Both the position numbers and the translations under genes were made by a program. From Ostrinia nubilalis (Eukaryota > Arthropoda > Insecta > Lepidoptera > Crambidae): a stretch of DNA of 64,000 nt. The notes beneath the pieces are model-generated. The model ran no database searches. It was not told where the DNA came from and saw only the letters and a list, made by a program, of their open reading frames with translations. Each line of letters begins with the position of its first letter. Within the stretch, counting starts at the first letter, position 1. This document shows, piece after piece, positions 12,943 to 26,765 of this stretch. The stretch spans positions 7,626,001 to 7,690,000 of the forward strand of contig NC_087092.1 in NCBI RefSeq assembly GCF_963855985.1, written 5' to 3'.

Positions 12943-13173
12943 ACAGCAACTTCGTGCTGGGCAACGCGCAGGTCCCAGCTTACCCGATCGTGTACTGCTC
13001 GGACGGGTTCTGCGAGCTGACGGGCTGGGCGCGCGCGCACATCATGCAGAAGGGCTGCGCGTGCAAGTTCCTGCACGGGCCCGACACGAGGGAGGAGCAC
13101 CGCCACGAGATCGACACGGCCCTAGACTCCAAGCACGAACTCAAGCTGGAACTCATCTTTTATAAGAAAAATG
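12943..13173 (+). CDS. Elk: Elk exon: PAS domain
   Basis: The acceptor is GGCCCACAG and the exon enters in phase 1. It encodes [20 protein letters not shown], the conserved GFCELTGW, then the PAS core with CKFLHGPDT, ending LIFYKKN. The donor is ATG|GTACGT. A different frame is also open across much of this GC-rich exon, but it lacks family motifs. The 3' end of the exon and its donor are duplicated just downstream. Confidence 0.93.
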
Positions 13174-16100
13174 GTACGTCAATTGGAGCTATAGAATCCG
13201 TACGAAATGTAAGAAAATGCTTTAAAATGGTTTTCTTAACTTCAAGCACGAGCTCAAGCTCGAACACATCTTTATAAGAAAAATGGTACGTCAATCGGAG
13301 CTATATAATCCGTACGAAATGTAAGAAAAAGCTTTAGAATGGTTTTCTTAAAGTGCTTTCTTTTTCACGCATGAAAAATCTTGTTTCGGACCACTTATGC
13401 CGGAAATAAATTGTGGTTCACCCTTGTTACACTTTACCCAAGTATAACAAGAATTATTCTTGCCATGTCACTATAAAAATACAGTATTGAACCTTATAAA
13501 AATACCTGAATATTCGCTGAGCTACCAAAGAGACGTAGAAGATTACTGTAATTTTAATAAATGTAAGGTAAAGGTATACGCAATTGTTATAGGAATACCT
13601 CATTAGAGATCATTGTTAAGCTAATTTAATCAAACGCTTATCAAAACCCATTTTCCCTCAGTATACGTATTCGACGTATAATTAAATCGGTAACAAAATA
13701 TTCATTGCTCGAGGCTGGAAACAATATGGTGTTTACTTGTTTGCACACGGTTAATTACAAATCTGGAGCCTTATCAAAACCGTTCTGCATATGAATTTCA
13801 AAGCACATCCACGTTTTAATTTCGCTTCAAAGGTAGGTTATTATTTGAATTGGGTCAGGTCCGGAAATCAATTTGTAAAAATGCGGTCCTTTTTCTCTTT
13901 GAATCGTTATAGTCGTTTCTTTTATACCTGCTGGACCAATATGGCTACCCAATTCAGTGGTTCTTGAGAAACAATACAAATCATTAAAGTTAAAATGTAG
14001 ATACTGTGCAAGAAAAGAATTTTGGGATCATGTTTAATTAAGCACTAAGTATTTATTGTTTATTTTATTTTTGAATAACATTAATTTTGAATGCTATTTT
14101 GAGACTGCATCTACTTACATTTAGGGTTAGAGATTAGCCACTTAATTCGTAAACAACCAGTTTTGGCCACGACTCAACAAGCAATAAAGAATGCCTTTTT
14201 GACGATATCTAAATGAAAAATGTTAGTCAAGCGGTCATTTCGGTCGCTTTGCAAAACATCGCCCTCGGCACAATCGTAAACAAAACCAATAAGAGGTTTA
14301 CGATTCCATTCGACAAAATTAAACTTTTACAAGCACACAGCTGTTTGTCCTCAGCGCATTTATAGCGTCCAGGAACGGCTCTTGGACAGTTCTTCACGAG
14401 ATAACAATTAACATGCTTTAATAATTATCAATTTTCCTTTGACCTTGCTAATTAGAATATCCCTAACTAGGTTTTGACTTTGAAATTCACCGTACAATTT
14501 AGTAACGCAATTATAACTCGCAGGTACTCCGTTTTGGTGCTTGCTCGACATCGTCCCAATTAAGAATGAGAAACGAGAAGTGGTTTTGTTCCTCGCCTCG
14601 TTCAAGGACATCACCAACACCAAGATGGCCGCCATGAACACTAACGAGGAGTTCGACAGCGGTAAGTACCTTTTCGGCGATGACACTTGAAACTCTTGTA
14701 AAGAAAATGCAAGCTACAAAGATAATTATGAGTACTGTCATTTTGTGGGCTTGCTTTGAAGTGGATAATAACTTGAGGATGTTCACGGTTGTGCATTTGT
14801 GATAACTCATACTAAGCACGTTATTTTAGCGCTATAGGTACCTCTATAAGGTTGATAGCGTTAGATTGAGCTCCCGTAGCTCCCCGTTGGCCGTAGCGAG
14901 TTGCGAGCATCACCGCACGGTAAAGTTCCTTCACGACTGTTTGTACTGAGTAGCATAATCAAATTAGTCCGTAGAAGTCTCGGTAGAATAACTAGCAGTA
15001 GGATACAAATAAATACTCCACAAAATCTAATAACACCACCACATTTGACGTTAAGTTACAAGCAGGACCAACATTACGAGATCATACAATTTGGTAAATA
15101 TTTTGTCAACATTCATACCTAATTGCATTTAATATTTTTATCATTCAAGAAACTATACCTGCCCAAACACTCCTACTTATATACTAATTTTAAGAGAATG
15201 TTTTGTAAATTTTATTATTATTAACATGTATTTAGCTGGATATGAATTTTTAACTATTCCTGCAACAGTTAAAAACCACCCTGTCATTTGAAGCTCTCCC
15301 AATACTCTAACAGCCTACCGACATGTCGCCAGTTTCCGCTGACTTTACAATTTTGTTGGCTGCTGACGTCCGCTACAATTAGTTTCGTGGGCAAATAATG
15401 TATGAGCCATTTAATGTGTGTTTTATAGGCCGGTACCCAAAGCGTGACTGTGCATAATAATATTTATATTATCTGCAAAAGTGCAAATATTACCCAGCAA
15501 TACACCAGTATGAAACTCTTCTTTCCGTTTTGAATAACATTTACCAAATTGCTAAATAATAATTTATGCCATTTTGTGGCAGTAATATTAATTACTTAGG
15601 TACAAAACCCATTTTTTTCAATTAATTAAGTAAAATATCGTATGCTCTCTCGTTGTTATTTGTTTTTAAACGAATTCAAGCATTTTGGTAAATGTTCATG
15701 GTTCAATATTTTCTCATCTTTGTAGCACTTTTCATGTGGTTGGTGATGTCTCAAGTTGTTTTTATTGTCATTAATTTTTACACTATACAATGCTGATATT
15801 GTTTTTTTGTTTAAATATGTTACATTGTATCCTGTACCTAGTCTTTCACACGGTTAGATCTATCTTACCAACTTATCTGTGATGTGACTGGTGTCCTGGT
15901 ATCATAATTAATTGTTACTGTTATACAAATTCAAAGATAGCAATTTTATTTGAATGTGTAATACATGTGTGTCATTTTACAGAAAAGTTGATTTTTACTA
16001 TACATTTATTATTCTTTTGTAAAAATGCATGACCGTTGATATTCTTTTATGTTTTCTTTGCATGTTTATGATTGATGTTCAAGTCTGTATAATGCAACAT

Positions 16101-19100
16101 CACCATAAAAACTCAATGCCAACGAAAATTTATTAACAAAACAAGCTGCCTGTTTTCGTTTTTTTTTTGTATGTTTGTTTATCGTACACCAACTATTTGT
16201 ATAAAACTTTTTGAAACCTGATTCTTATATTTACTAGAAACTGAAATGTTGTTAAAATAAGCCACAATCAAAAAAGAATCATATTTCAAGAACATTTTAA
16301 CTCTCGTGAATCATTGTGCACTTCAGATTTAATAAATTTCACAGTAGTGTATGTAACACTTTTTCTAATTTGTCAAAAAATCACAGCTGAAAAGTAATTG
16401 TAGGTTGGCAGGCTTAATTTCGCTTTACTGGCGACATTTTGAAATTAAGCACCAAAACGAATTTGTGAGATTTAATTCTTAAATTGATGAGTTTAATTAC
16501 GTGGGAATTGAAGGTCCCTCCTTTTCGATTTGGTGCCAAGTCCTGTTTGTTAATAAAGATTTCCTTTTATTCTTACATACGTAGAGCATTTCAAGGCCTT
16601 ATTGGGCTTCCTGATTGTTAGATTTAAGAGTTCTCTACTATGCTCTCACAAAAGGATATCTTTATCTGGTCCAATTTTTTCTCGGTACATGTAGAGTATT
16701 GTAGATGATAAATAGTAACCCAATGACAACATGGTAACAGGGTGGTTTATGCGTACAGGAGCCGCGGTGCGGCCTTCGGCTGGCGTGGTCACTCTAGCGT
16801 TATCCCCATTTGTACCCGCAGCGGCACTCTTGGGCGCCCGGTTCCGCGCTGAATCTAGTTGCCTACTTCCAGACCCGAATGGAAATCTTGACCCCGAAGC
16901 GCCCTCGCCCGCCAACATGGGCAGGCGGCGCTCTAGGGCCGTTCTATACCAGCTTTCAGGACATTATAAACCAGATAAGATGAAGACTAAACTTAAACTC
17001 AACAATGTTAGTAAGGTAAACCTTAATATGTTCGCTTGGTAGCTCAATTTGCAAGTAGATCACCAAATTGTGTTTTCAAAGTAGGTATGAGCCTTTGTCT
17101 CGCAAACTTTACTCACTAGCGCACTACTAACTACCGTCTCCTCGGGGATGGATTCGTGTGTGAAATTGAATTCGGACTGTCGCGATAGTGGTATTAACAC
17201 TTGATTAAAACTTTCAGAACCTCCTCCATTCCTCGGATCCACCTCTACCTGAGTACAAAACGTCGGCAATTAAAAGGTCAAGATTCATAATTTCACATTA
17301 TGGCGTTTTCAAAACGTTTTGGGACTGGCTTATTCTAATTGCTACGTTTTACGTAGCGGTCGTAGTTCCTTACAATGCCAGTTTTGTTGACCGAGGTCAC
17401 CCTAGAATAAGTGTCACCAGTGATGTGGTAGTAGAAGCTCTCTTCATTGTCGGTATGTGGAAATATTAATAAATTCTTAGCTTTTTCGTAGCGATCTGTT
17501 GCTAAAGTTTGTTTATGTTTTCTAGATATAGTGCTTAACTTCCGGACAACGTTTGTGAGTAAAAAAGGGGAAGTGGTGTCAGATTCCAAGGCGATAGCAC
17601 TTAATTACATCCGGACATGGTTCGTGGTAGACCTCCTGGCCGCGCTGCCCTTTGACCTACTTTACGCCTCAGACGTGTACAGCGGAGCGGTAAGTTACCC
17701 AAACTAACTAATTTCGCGCTGTTGTTATTTAATTACTACTTAAACTCATAACAGCTCCGTACGCTTTCAACAATTTTACACAACAGTCATAAAATATGTT
17801 AGTAATTTTACGTCGACCGCTGCCTATTGTTTCTGCTGTAGGTTCATAAAATGAATACTCAATTTATTATGCTTAAGAATTTTATTGAATCCACTGTTAA
17901 ATGGTTACCGTTGGCTATAAATTATTAATATACCTACCTTAGTTATATTTTCATCCAAAAATACTAATTCCCTAATCAACCCTACACAAAATCGAACTAT
18001 TTGACTGAAATATAATTTATAGAGTAGTAAGTTTGGTAGTTTGCATACCAATCATGTGTGATTAATTTATAACCACTCAATCATTGAACATGTTAACGTC
18101 AAATTAGTACGCTGTGCGCTGAAATGGTTTAATATTAACGAAACGTTTACTGTACAGGAGTCGGCGCATGGAAATGTGCATTTAGTGAAGCTGACGAGGC
18201 TTCTGCGCCTGGCCAGGCTTCTTCAGAAGATGGACCGGTACTCGCAGTACTCGGCGCTGATTCTGACGCTACTGATGCTGTCTTTCACGTTGGTAGCGCA
18301 CTGGCTTGCATGTATTTGGTTCATCATTGCTGAGAAGGAGATAGAGTTCCACAAGAACGAGGCGTGGGATTTGGGTAAGTTTCTTCTGATTTGCTTTTCA
18401 ATTAATTTAGTGCTTTTTTATCAAGCAACTGTAACCGCTGATTCTATCACCAAAGAGGCTGAATTCCCATTATATTAGTAGCTCTACGCTTAAAAATAAC
18501 CATAAGTAATAAGAAGATAGAACAAAACTTCATATTGTAAACATGAGCTTAATACAGAATCCAATACAGACTTCTAATAACAGTGTAACTTAATTGTTTT
18601 TATTGCAAGTGGCTGCACCAATCTGTACAGCTGTATTCTGCGCACGCGGTTACAAAGTAATTCAAATAATAATATTGCGTTGCTAATGCTTTATAATCTG
18701 TTGAGTGGTTTAAAAAGTATTTAATAGAAACACGTGCAATTTATCATGGTTCCACACTAGGGATTTCTAGCTGATATTAAATACACTATCACTAATTGTG
18801 GGCGGTACCCGTAAAACCCAGACCTAAAGCAATTAGCCGATTGAAGTACGAGCTTTTAGTAAAATAACTGCGGCTCATGATTTACAAGTATTTTTCAATT
18901 TGGGCCTGTCAACAATGGCCAGTTTTAATTATCATCAACTTTATCGTATCATGTTTAATGTTCAAAATTAAATGCGCGTAACTCTACTAATGAAGTGATT
19001 CGCGGTTAACCATACACGCCGCAGCCCGCAATCAATACGTTTAACTATATTATTAATGGAATTAAGCTTACTAATTGAGTCTCATAGTTAACTCTAGCTT

Positions 19101-22100
19101 GGGGTATGAGCTTTAATGTCTTGAAAATGATCGTATGTACTTACTTAAAGTACGATCATTTTTAGATTAATATGATAATAAGTATGATGGATTTGCCCAT
19201 ATAAATTTTCTTTTGTAACGAATGGATCAATCGGTTTTTCTATTAGCTTTAGAATGTAATACTAAGTATATTTTCGAACGATATTAATAAGGTTATATGA
19301 ACCATGCTTCATATAATTTTTGTATTCAATTACTGTCATAACACTTCACTGGTAAATGACGAGAAAGCTGAACCCAATTAACACCATTCAGTAAAAAGAT
19401 GATGGCTGTAATAAATACACTTCAGAGCCGCCCTTTGACTAGGGATCTCTATAATCGTAATTAATGCCCCGCCATCTTTCACATAAATACCACACTTATC
19501 CGGGAAACGGCGGTTCATTTCATGGCTTAGATAATAATTTTAATTATAATTATCTTATGTAATGGTTTAGGCTAATATTGCACGCAGGTGAGTTTCTCAG
19601 GCTAGTTAGCGCTAAGCCAAAAAGCTAGGTAAATAACAGGTTTCACAAGTATTTTTCCTCGCATGATAGAGTAAATTGAGTTCAGGGTAATCCCGCGTAT
19701 GCACGAACGTGCATTTACACATTTTATCTCAGTTTATGACCTATGCATTAGTTCAAACGAAACAAGCTTGTAGGTACTAAAATATAGTATTAACCCTCGC
19801 TGTACGAGGTGGGGTGTGACACACCCCAGTCCTTTAAAAATAGCCACAATTTTAAAAATTTGCAAGTGCTGAATTTGAAATTCTCAGTAGCTGGAATTAT
19901 GACACTGCTGCTTCGATCAGCGTTGCAAAATCAGTTCAGCGGTGACTACCAACTGAGTTACATGCCTTTAAAGTGCGTGTGGGTGTCACACACCCCACCT
20001 GGTACGGGACGTTGTTAAAAAGTTTAAAAAAAAATCTAACAGTTTTGGTGTAATTTATATATTTTTAGCTTTGTCAATTGAATAAAATTCAATACAAATA
20101 TTATTTTTCGTGATTTTTACGGTATCTGAAATTTTCAAGCACTTTTAGTCAAATGAGATGACTTTTAGTGCGAATCTGGAAGTTTAGTACTGAGATCCGA
20201 AGATGTATGTGAACATACACTTATGGGCTACAATGTATACTTGGCGATACAATTTATGGGCTACTGAAATGGAATAACATATTTTATAAATAAATAAAAT
20301 TGTTACGCTCCCATTTTATGCATTGAGCATACTCATTTTCTTTCATCAGAATTGTGGTAAATTGAAAACCGATGATCAAAACAAATTTATACCCTTCCAG
20401 TTTTTAATTTACCTTTAAATTATAAGTAAATACTTGTACTTTGTTAAATAAAAACGGTTGTCATAATTAAAGACACTAATTAAAAATTATACATAGGAAA
20501 CTGATTCCTAAATTACAAGAACAACGGAAAATGTGTTTTTGTTTTTTTTTATGATAAAAATGTTATAATACATATCGCACACCTAGATCTAAACTGAGAC
20601 AACTAAAAAAAGGGCATTTTTCAGGAGGCGAAAAAAACGTATTACTACATTTTTTGTTAGGGAAGTTATGAAACTCAGATTTATTTTGGATTATTGATAG
20701 GCTGTGAAATGACCCTGTGTATAAACTGGGTCAAAAAATCTATCCTTTTTACCTTTAATCGCAGTTTTTTTAGTTGTTACATTTTAGGGGAATGACTTTG
20801 TATAAATAATAAAGTACATTTAGACTTGAATCAGTTTTGTTTGGACATTTTGAGATTTGAGTCCTCCTTTTCCACTCTTAAAATTTTTATATCGTGCCAT
20901 TTAACTTGATTCCGATTTTTGTCTACAACCAAATTAGTTGCCCACATTTTTTGCAAGATTTTAGTGTCATAAAACTTTTCAAATGTCATCTCTTCCACGT
21001 TCTTTGGTCCTCTGTATTTCAAAATTTCAAGATGTGGCTGAGTCCTCTTCCTGCACAATTAAAGTGTTTTGATTGAATGTTTCGATATCCTTAATCATCA
21101 ATTTAGGAATTGTTTGAGAAAACAGTTCTTTTTTAACACGATTTGGATCAGCATAAGAGCTATAAATGAACATTTCATGACATGGTGAACATGATAGGTA
21201 TTTGAGTTACTTCAGCCACTTTTTCTTAGCATCAGCTGATTGATATGTTTATTTATTATTTATTTACTTATTATAGACCTTTTTTCTACATTATTTTTTA
21301 TTTCTACATTATAAAGAAAGTTTTATCTCTTGTGCAGACAACAGCATATAAGACTATACACTTGTATTACAACTACATTAGTTACTACAGTGTTTAACTT
21401 GAAGTGCCGTCGTCTGTACATTGCCATTTTAACTATCTTTACACTGTTCTCTCAAAATATTTAAAAGAAAACGACCTAGCATATTTTTTTCGGAAAATAA
21501 AAAAAATATCCACTGTAATTTTTACTCATCCAACAATAGTAAGTTAACTCAAAACACTCTTCTCAAACACACAGTAGAACAGTTTGAATAAAACTAACTT
21601 TATTTAGAAACAGGGATTATCATACTGTACCTGATTTTAGGTGAAACATGCAAAACTACGCGTTCTGTATAGAAAAACATTGAATTGAAATTTGTTCCAA
21701 CAAAACTACGCCAACTAGAAATTCACAAGTTGATTCATCAAAACAAACTCAACTCAAAATAGTAACAAAATATAAGTTACTTTATCAAACAAAACTGGAA
21801 CAAGTCAAAATGATCTGGTTGACTATTGCAGAACAATTCATCAATACTGTTACTACTCAAATTAACTCATTATATATTTTCTGCTTAACTGTAATAAATC
21901 TAATTAACCGCGTTTTCGTTTATTTTAACACGTGCACTCTCTGATACTAACGAAGGTCAACTGACAAAATGCTTGTTTAGGTGGAAGGTGTTGACAAGCG
22001 TTGATTCAACAAAAGTAAGTTATCGCCATCTAGCGGCAAATGGATCAAGGCTTTATTAAACCTGTTATGTTGGAAAGATGCGTATGATAACCGAGTATTT

Positions 22101-25100
22101 GAATACAAGCATAAGTCAAAATTGGCAATTTTTGAGTTGTCTCAGTTTAGATCTAGGTGTGCGATATTTTCAGCTCAGAACATTTCTTAAACCTAATTAG
22201 CATACGTAAATAATCAATATTAAATATTAAATTTCACCTATAAAAATGTTGAATGAAAATTTTATCACTTTGTATATTGGGGTGTGTCATACCCCACCTG
22301 GTACGGGACGTAACTTTTAGTCACCTCGTACACGGAGGGTTAAAGTTAAACCTCTATTTACCCTATAATAGTTCTGTGGAAAATTCCGTTTCAGGAAACA
22401 AAGGCTAACGTAATTAGGTGAATTCGGGACCACAGTCGTTTTAATAAAATGTTGAAAAGGGCTGTGCTGTAATTTTTCAGTTACAGAAAGTTTTTTGGGG
22501 TTGATATTAAAGGATTTTTAATTGAATTCTCTTCTTTAATTTTAACCATTTCTTATGTTCTCAGGGTGGATAAACAACTTAGCAGAGCGATTAAAGGTGC
22601 CCATACCCAATATATCACACAGCGAGAGCTACGTCACCGCTCTGTACTTCACCTGCTCGTCGCTCACTAGTGTCGGATTTGGAAATGTGTCGGCCAACAC
22701 GCTGCCAGAGAAGATATTCAGTATACTCACAATGCTTGTTGGAGGTACATTATAAACTTTTACTTTACTAGAATGGCGAGTAAATATGCCTAAACTTCTT
22801 AATAGGTGTACCGCAAAGCGAGTTCACCTGCTCATCGCACACTAGAGTCAACTCCGAAAATATCTCGGTGTAAGAAAGAAAATTTACTAAAGAGTAGGTA
22901 TGTTTCTAGTCAATCCATGAGGTTTTCTTGTTAAAAAGGAAATGAGATCCGACATCAAATCCATAGTTTTATAAAATACTTATATTTTCGGAGGAGATGA
23001 AATACAAACTCACGTTATCGTGAATGGCAACAGTGATAAAATTCATTTTATTAATTCAGCTCAACTTTATTTACCAACGATTTGATTTAACTTTTAAAAT
23101 ATGTGGAGGAAAATATGGTGCAGAAAATGTTTGATTTTCAGAACTTTGCTATAATATCGAGAAGGAGGGTAAAACTTCTGATCTCATCCACTTCAGTTCT
23201 GTCACGAATATTAATGCACCAATAAAATTGATAGTATTTAATATTTTCAAGTTTTCTGTGGGTAAGGATACTTCCCAAACTGACAGAAGTTATTGTCACC
23301 CCGTTTATAGAAATGAGAGCAAAAAAATCTAGTTCTATAGTTCCAAAATACTGAACTGTCCTATGCATGACATTGACAGTGGGGCGCCACCGTCAATACC
23401 GGATCGCTGGTTCCGATTTTTGCCATGTTGGAAACCATATAGTTGAGCGATGGTAGCGCCCCCCTGTCATTGAGTTTGGTGGGACAGTTCAGCGTGGGTC
23501 ATCTATATCTAGTTATAGCCCGACGAACATAAAAACCCTCGCCATGTTGCGGAAAACTAATGGTACTAATTTCTTTTAATGGCAACAGCGGGTCTAGTCA
23601 AAACGCACTTTAAAATCGCAAACCCATCGCAAACCAGTCGCAAACAAATAAACAAATCGCAAAAGAGGTCGATAACAAAAAAGGCTTAGTCAAACGGCAA
23701 AAAATCGAATCGCAAAGCCCTACCTATCGATAATCGAAAGACTGGTTTGAAATTTCCCATACAAAGGCTTAGCCAACATGCATTTAAGACTCAATCAAAA
23801 TCGAATCGAATCGCAACACCCGCCATTTTCATTGCGATTACTAAAACCCCGGTGATAAGCTTGGATTCGGTCGAAAACCAATAGGGTGAGTTGCACCACC
23901 TAACTTTAAACGTAACTATGACGTTAACCGGTGTTTTTTGTATGGAGTTTGACAGATTTTAGACGTTTGTCAAAGTTAAACTAAGATGGTGCAACCCACC
24001 CTAAGGCTGTTTTGACAAATCCGTATCGCGATGTCGTTTTGACAGCTAGTTTGACAGCGAAGCTTAGACGTAAACAGAGAGCAGAAAGAAGGAAGAAACT
24101 AATTAAAAAAAAAAAAGCTAGAAAAAGTAATAAACAATCGCAAAGTCATAGACATTTTTTAACTTTTATTCGATTTTGAATGAACTTTTATATCGCCGCG
24201 TCGTTGGTGGTTCAATGTGCATTTTGGCTGCCATTTTCCGATCGAATCGAATCACTGGTGACGCGGCGACTGACATTAGTGAAAACTTCACATTGATTTG
24301 CGATGGCATTTTGACTAGACCCACAGTAACTGAAAACTTCATTGACATGTCACCTTGCATGTCAGTCTATTGCTGTCAAAGTGTAAACAAACTTTATTTT
24401 AAATGTGCGCAATTGATTTTGTGGATTAAATTGCTAAAATCTTTTTATAGTCGTGAAAGAAAAGTGGTTCACAATGTGTTAAAGTATTTGTCGAAGAGAA
24501 ATACTAAGGGTTCGGACAATATTTTCATTGAATAATGTTTCCGACAAAGGTTGTCAAATTGACTGACATGTTTATCGTATAGTACAGTCCACTATGAAAA
24601 TTAGCTGTGGTTTGTTTCAACTACCTATTTTAAATTTTTTATCACTTTCTAAGTGTTGAATTTTATGGAATTGGGAAAGAAGTACCGAGTTTGAAGCGTT
24701 CATGAGCAGACATTACAGTTGAATATTCAAGTTCTGAATTTGATTATTGATGAATAATAAAATAAATCCTACTAGCTCGATTGATGGTTTCATTTAATTT
24801 ATTTAAACCAGGTTACCTATAATAATATTTTTTCGTTAATTTATGAAAATATCAAATTAGCCCGTAATCCTGAATCCTGATACATAAAGTTAGCCTATTA
24901 ATTTAACACAGGTACGACTGTACTCAGTGTTGCACTATCAAATGCAAATAACGCGCCTCTATGCCAGGGTTTTTATGTTCCAGCGGGTCTAGTCAAAACG
25001 CACTTTAAAATCGCAAATCCATCGCAAACCAGTCGCAAACAAAATAAACAAATCGCAAAAGAGGTCGATAACAAAAAAGGCTTAGTCAAACGGCAAAAAA

Positions 25101-26716
25101 TCGAATCGCAAAGCCCTACCTATCGATAATCGAAAGACTGGATTGAAATTTCCCATACAAAGGCTTAGCCAACATGCATTTAAGACTCAATCAAAATCGA
25201 ATCGAATCGCAACACCCGCCATTTTCATTGCGATTACTAAAACCCCGGTGATAAGCTTCGATTCGATCAAAAACCAATAGGGTGAGTTGCACCACCTAAC
25301 TTTGACCGTAACTATGACGTTAACCGGTGTTTTTTGTATGGAGTTTGACAGATTTAAGACGTTTGTCAAAGTTAAACTAAGATGGTACAACCCACCCTAA
25401 GGCTGTTTTGACAAATCCGTATCGCGATGTCGTTTTGACAGTTAGTTTGACGGCGAAGCATAGACATAAACAGAGAGCAGAAAGAAGGAAGAAACAAATT
25501 AAAAAAAAAAGCTAAAAAAAGTAAAAACAATCGCAAAGTCATAGACATTTTTTAACTTTTATTCGATTTTGAATGAACTTTTATATCGCCGCGTCGTTGG
25601 TGGTTCAATGTGCATTTTGGCTGCCATTTTCCGATCGTATCGAATTACTGGTGACGCGGCGACTGACATTAGTGAAAACTTCATATTGGTTTGCGATGGC
25701 ATTTTGACTAGGCCCACTGGTCAGGCTACAATTGTTATAATTATTAATTACATACGAGTGTGACTATGATTTCATTATAAATATCTTTTCTATTAAAAGC
25801 CCACCCTCAGATAACAAAATTAGCTACGTATTTTTACAGAAGCAAGTAACGGGAGTAAAGTCGCTGAAAACAGACTACATACAATGTCGGTCGTACTTTT
25901 ACAAAGTCGGGAAAACAGACCCGATAAAAAGTAAAAGCCAACTTACTACCGAACATCTTGTTGTACAACAAAAGGCTACATAGAATTTATAAATATACAG
26001 TATTTTTAGAACAATTGCTATTAAAATTATGAAAAATATTATGCTGAAAAGGTTTTTAGGTTTTGTTCGTAGGTACTCCAAGGATGAAATGTCTTGATGT
26101 TTTATTTCAGTTGTTTTAGTATAATACTTCGTTTGTTCGTTCGTTCGTTTCAGCCAAATGACGTCCACTGCTGGACAAAGGCCTCCTCCAAGGTTTTCCA
26201 CAATGCACGGTCCTGCGCTGCCCGCATCCATAGGCTCTTCCCGCGACCATTACCAGATCGTCGGTCCACCTAGTAGGAGCCCTGCCCACGCTACGTCTTC
26301 CAGCCCGTGGTCGCCACTCGAGAACTTTTCTGCCCCAACGGCCATCGTCTCTACGAGCTATGTGCCCCGCCCACTGCCACTTGATTTTAGCAATCCTGCT
26401 TAGTATTTTAATAAAGTATAATACTTAAATGGTCGAAACTAAGTTTTCTAGTACCTAAGCTAAGGATGTAAACTTAGATAAATAGTTAGATAACGATGTT
26501 CAAAACTCGATTCAATTTCTAGCATATGAGTAATACTAGCTTTCCGCCCGCGGCTTCGCCCGCGTGGAATTTTGTCTGTCACAGAAAAACTTTATCGCGC
26601 GCGTCCCTGTTTCAAAAACCGGGATAAAAACTATCCTATGTTCTTTCCCGGGACTCAAACTATCTCTATGCCAAATTTCATCAAAATCGGTTGCGAGGTT
26701 TAAGCGGGAAAGCGTA

Positions 26717-26765
<49 letters not shown>

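Larger units (their letters stand above)
20575..22164. mobile_element. Inverted-repeat element nested in the TTAA element
   Basis: A ~34-bp inverted repeat marks both ends (TCGCACACCTAGATCTAAAC... left, its complement ending GTGCGA right). The flanks are ATA and TAT, consistent with a TA duplication. Inside, on the minus strand at 20831-21058, is an open frame of 75 codons (starting [17 protein letters not shown], with TFEKFYD and [15 protein letters not shown]) that looks protein-like, perhaps a transposase remnant of a family I cannot name. Confidence 0.65.
19790..22343. mobile_element. TTAA-flanked piggyBac-like element in Elk intron 6
   Basis: The borders are TTAA at 19790-19793 and 22340-22343. 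The ends are TTAACCCTCGCTGTACGAGG and, inverted, TTAACCCTCCGTGTACGAGG, with two mismatches in 20. Subterminal inverted copies of GGTGTGTCACACCCCA-type sequence followed by CCTGGTACGGGACGT occur at 19979-20013 and 22279-22312. The middle is replaced by a second element (20575-22164). No piggyBac transposase frame is present, so this is a non-autonomous or decayed copy. Confidence 0.72.
23516..25728. mobile_element. MITE family gamma, interrupted copy with two inserted elements
   Basis: This is the same family as the intact 743-bp copy at 54868-55610. The left end keeps AACATAAAAACCCTCGCCATG and the right end GGTCAGGCTA. Two copies of another element (delta, at 23589-24322 and 24985-25715) split it. 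The intact copy shows the uninterrupted sequence across the first insertion point (GGCAACAGTAACTGAAAAC), and the segment 24323-24980 is near-identical to 54951-55595. It sits in Elk intron 7. Confidence 0.82.

Noticed and set aside
12920..13165. Alternative plus-strand frame over the PAS exon (Arg/Ala-rich)
   Set aside because: The other frame gives the conserved PAS sequence with correct splice phase; this one is composition-driven.
24176..24535. 119-codon open frame, with a partly identical 64-codon frame at 25569
   Set aside because: It starts inside element delta and crosses into gamma; the shared part is shared only because delta is duplicated. No domain.
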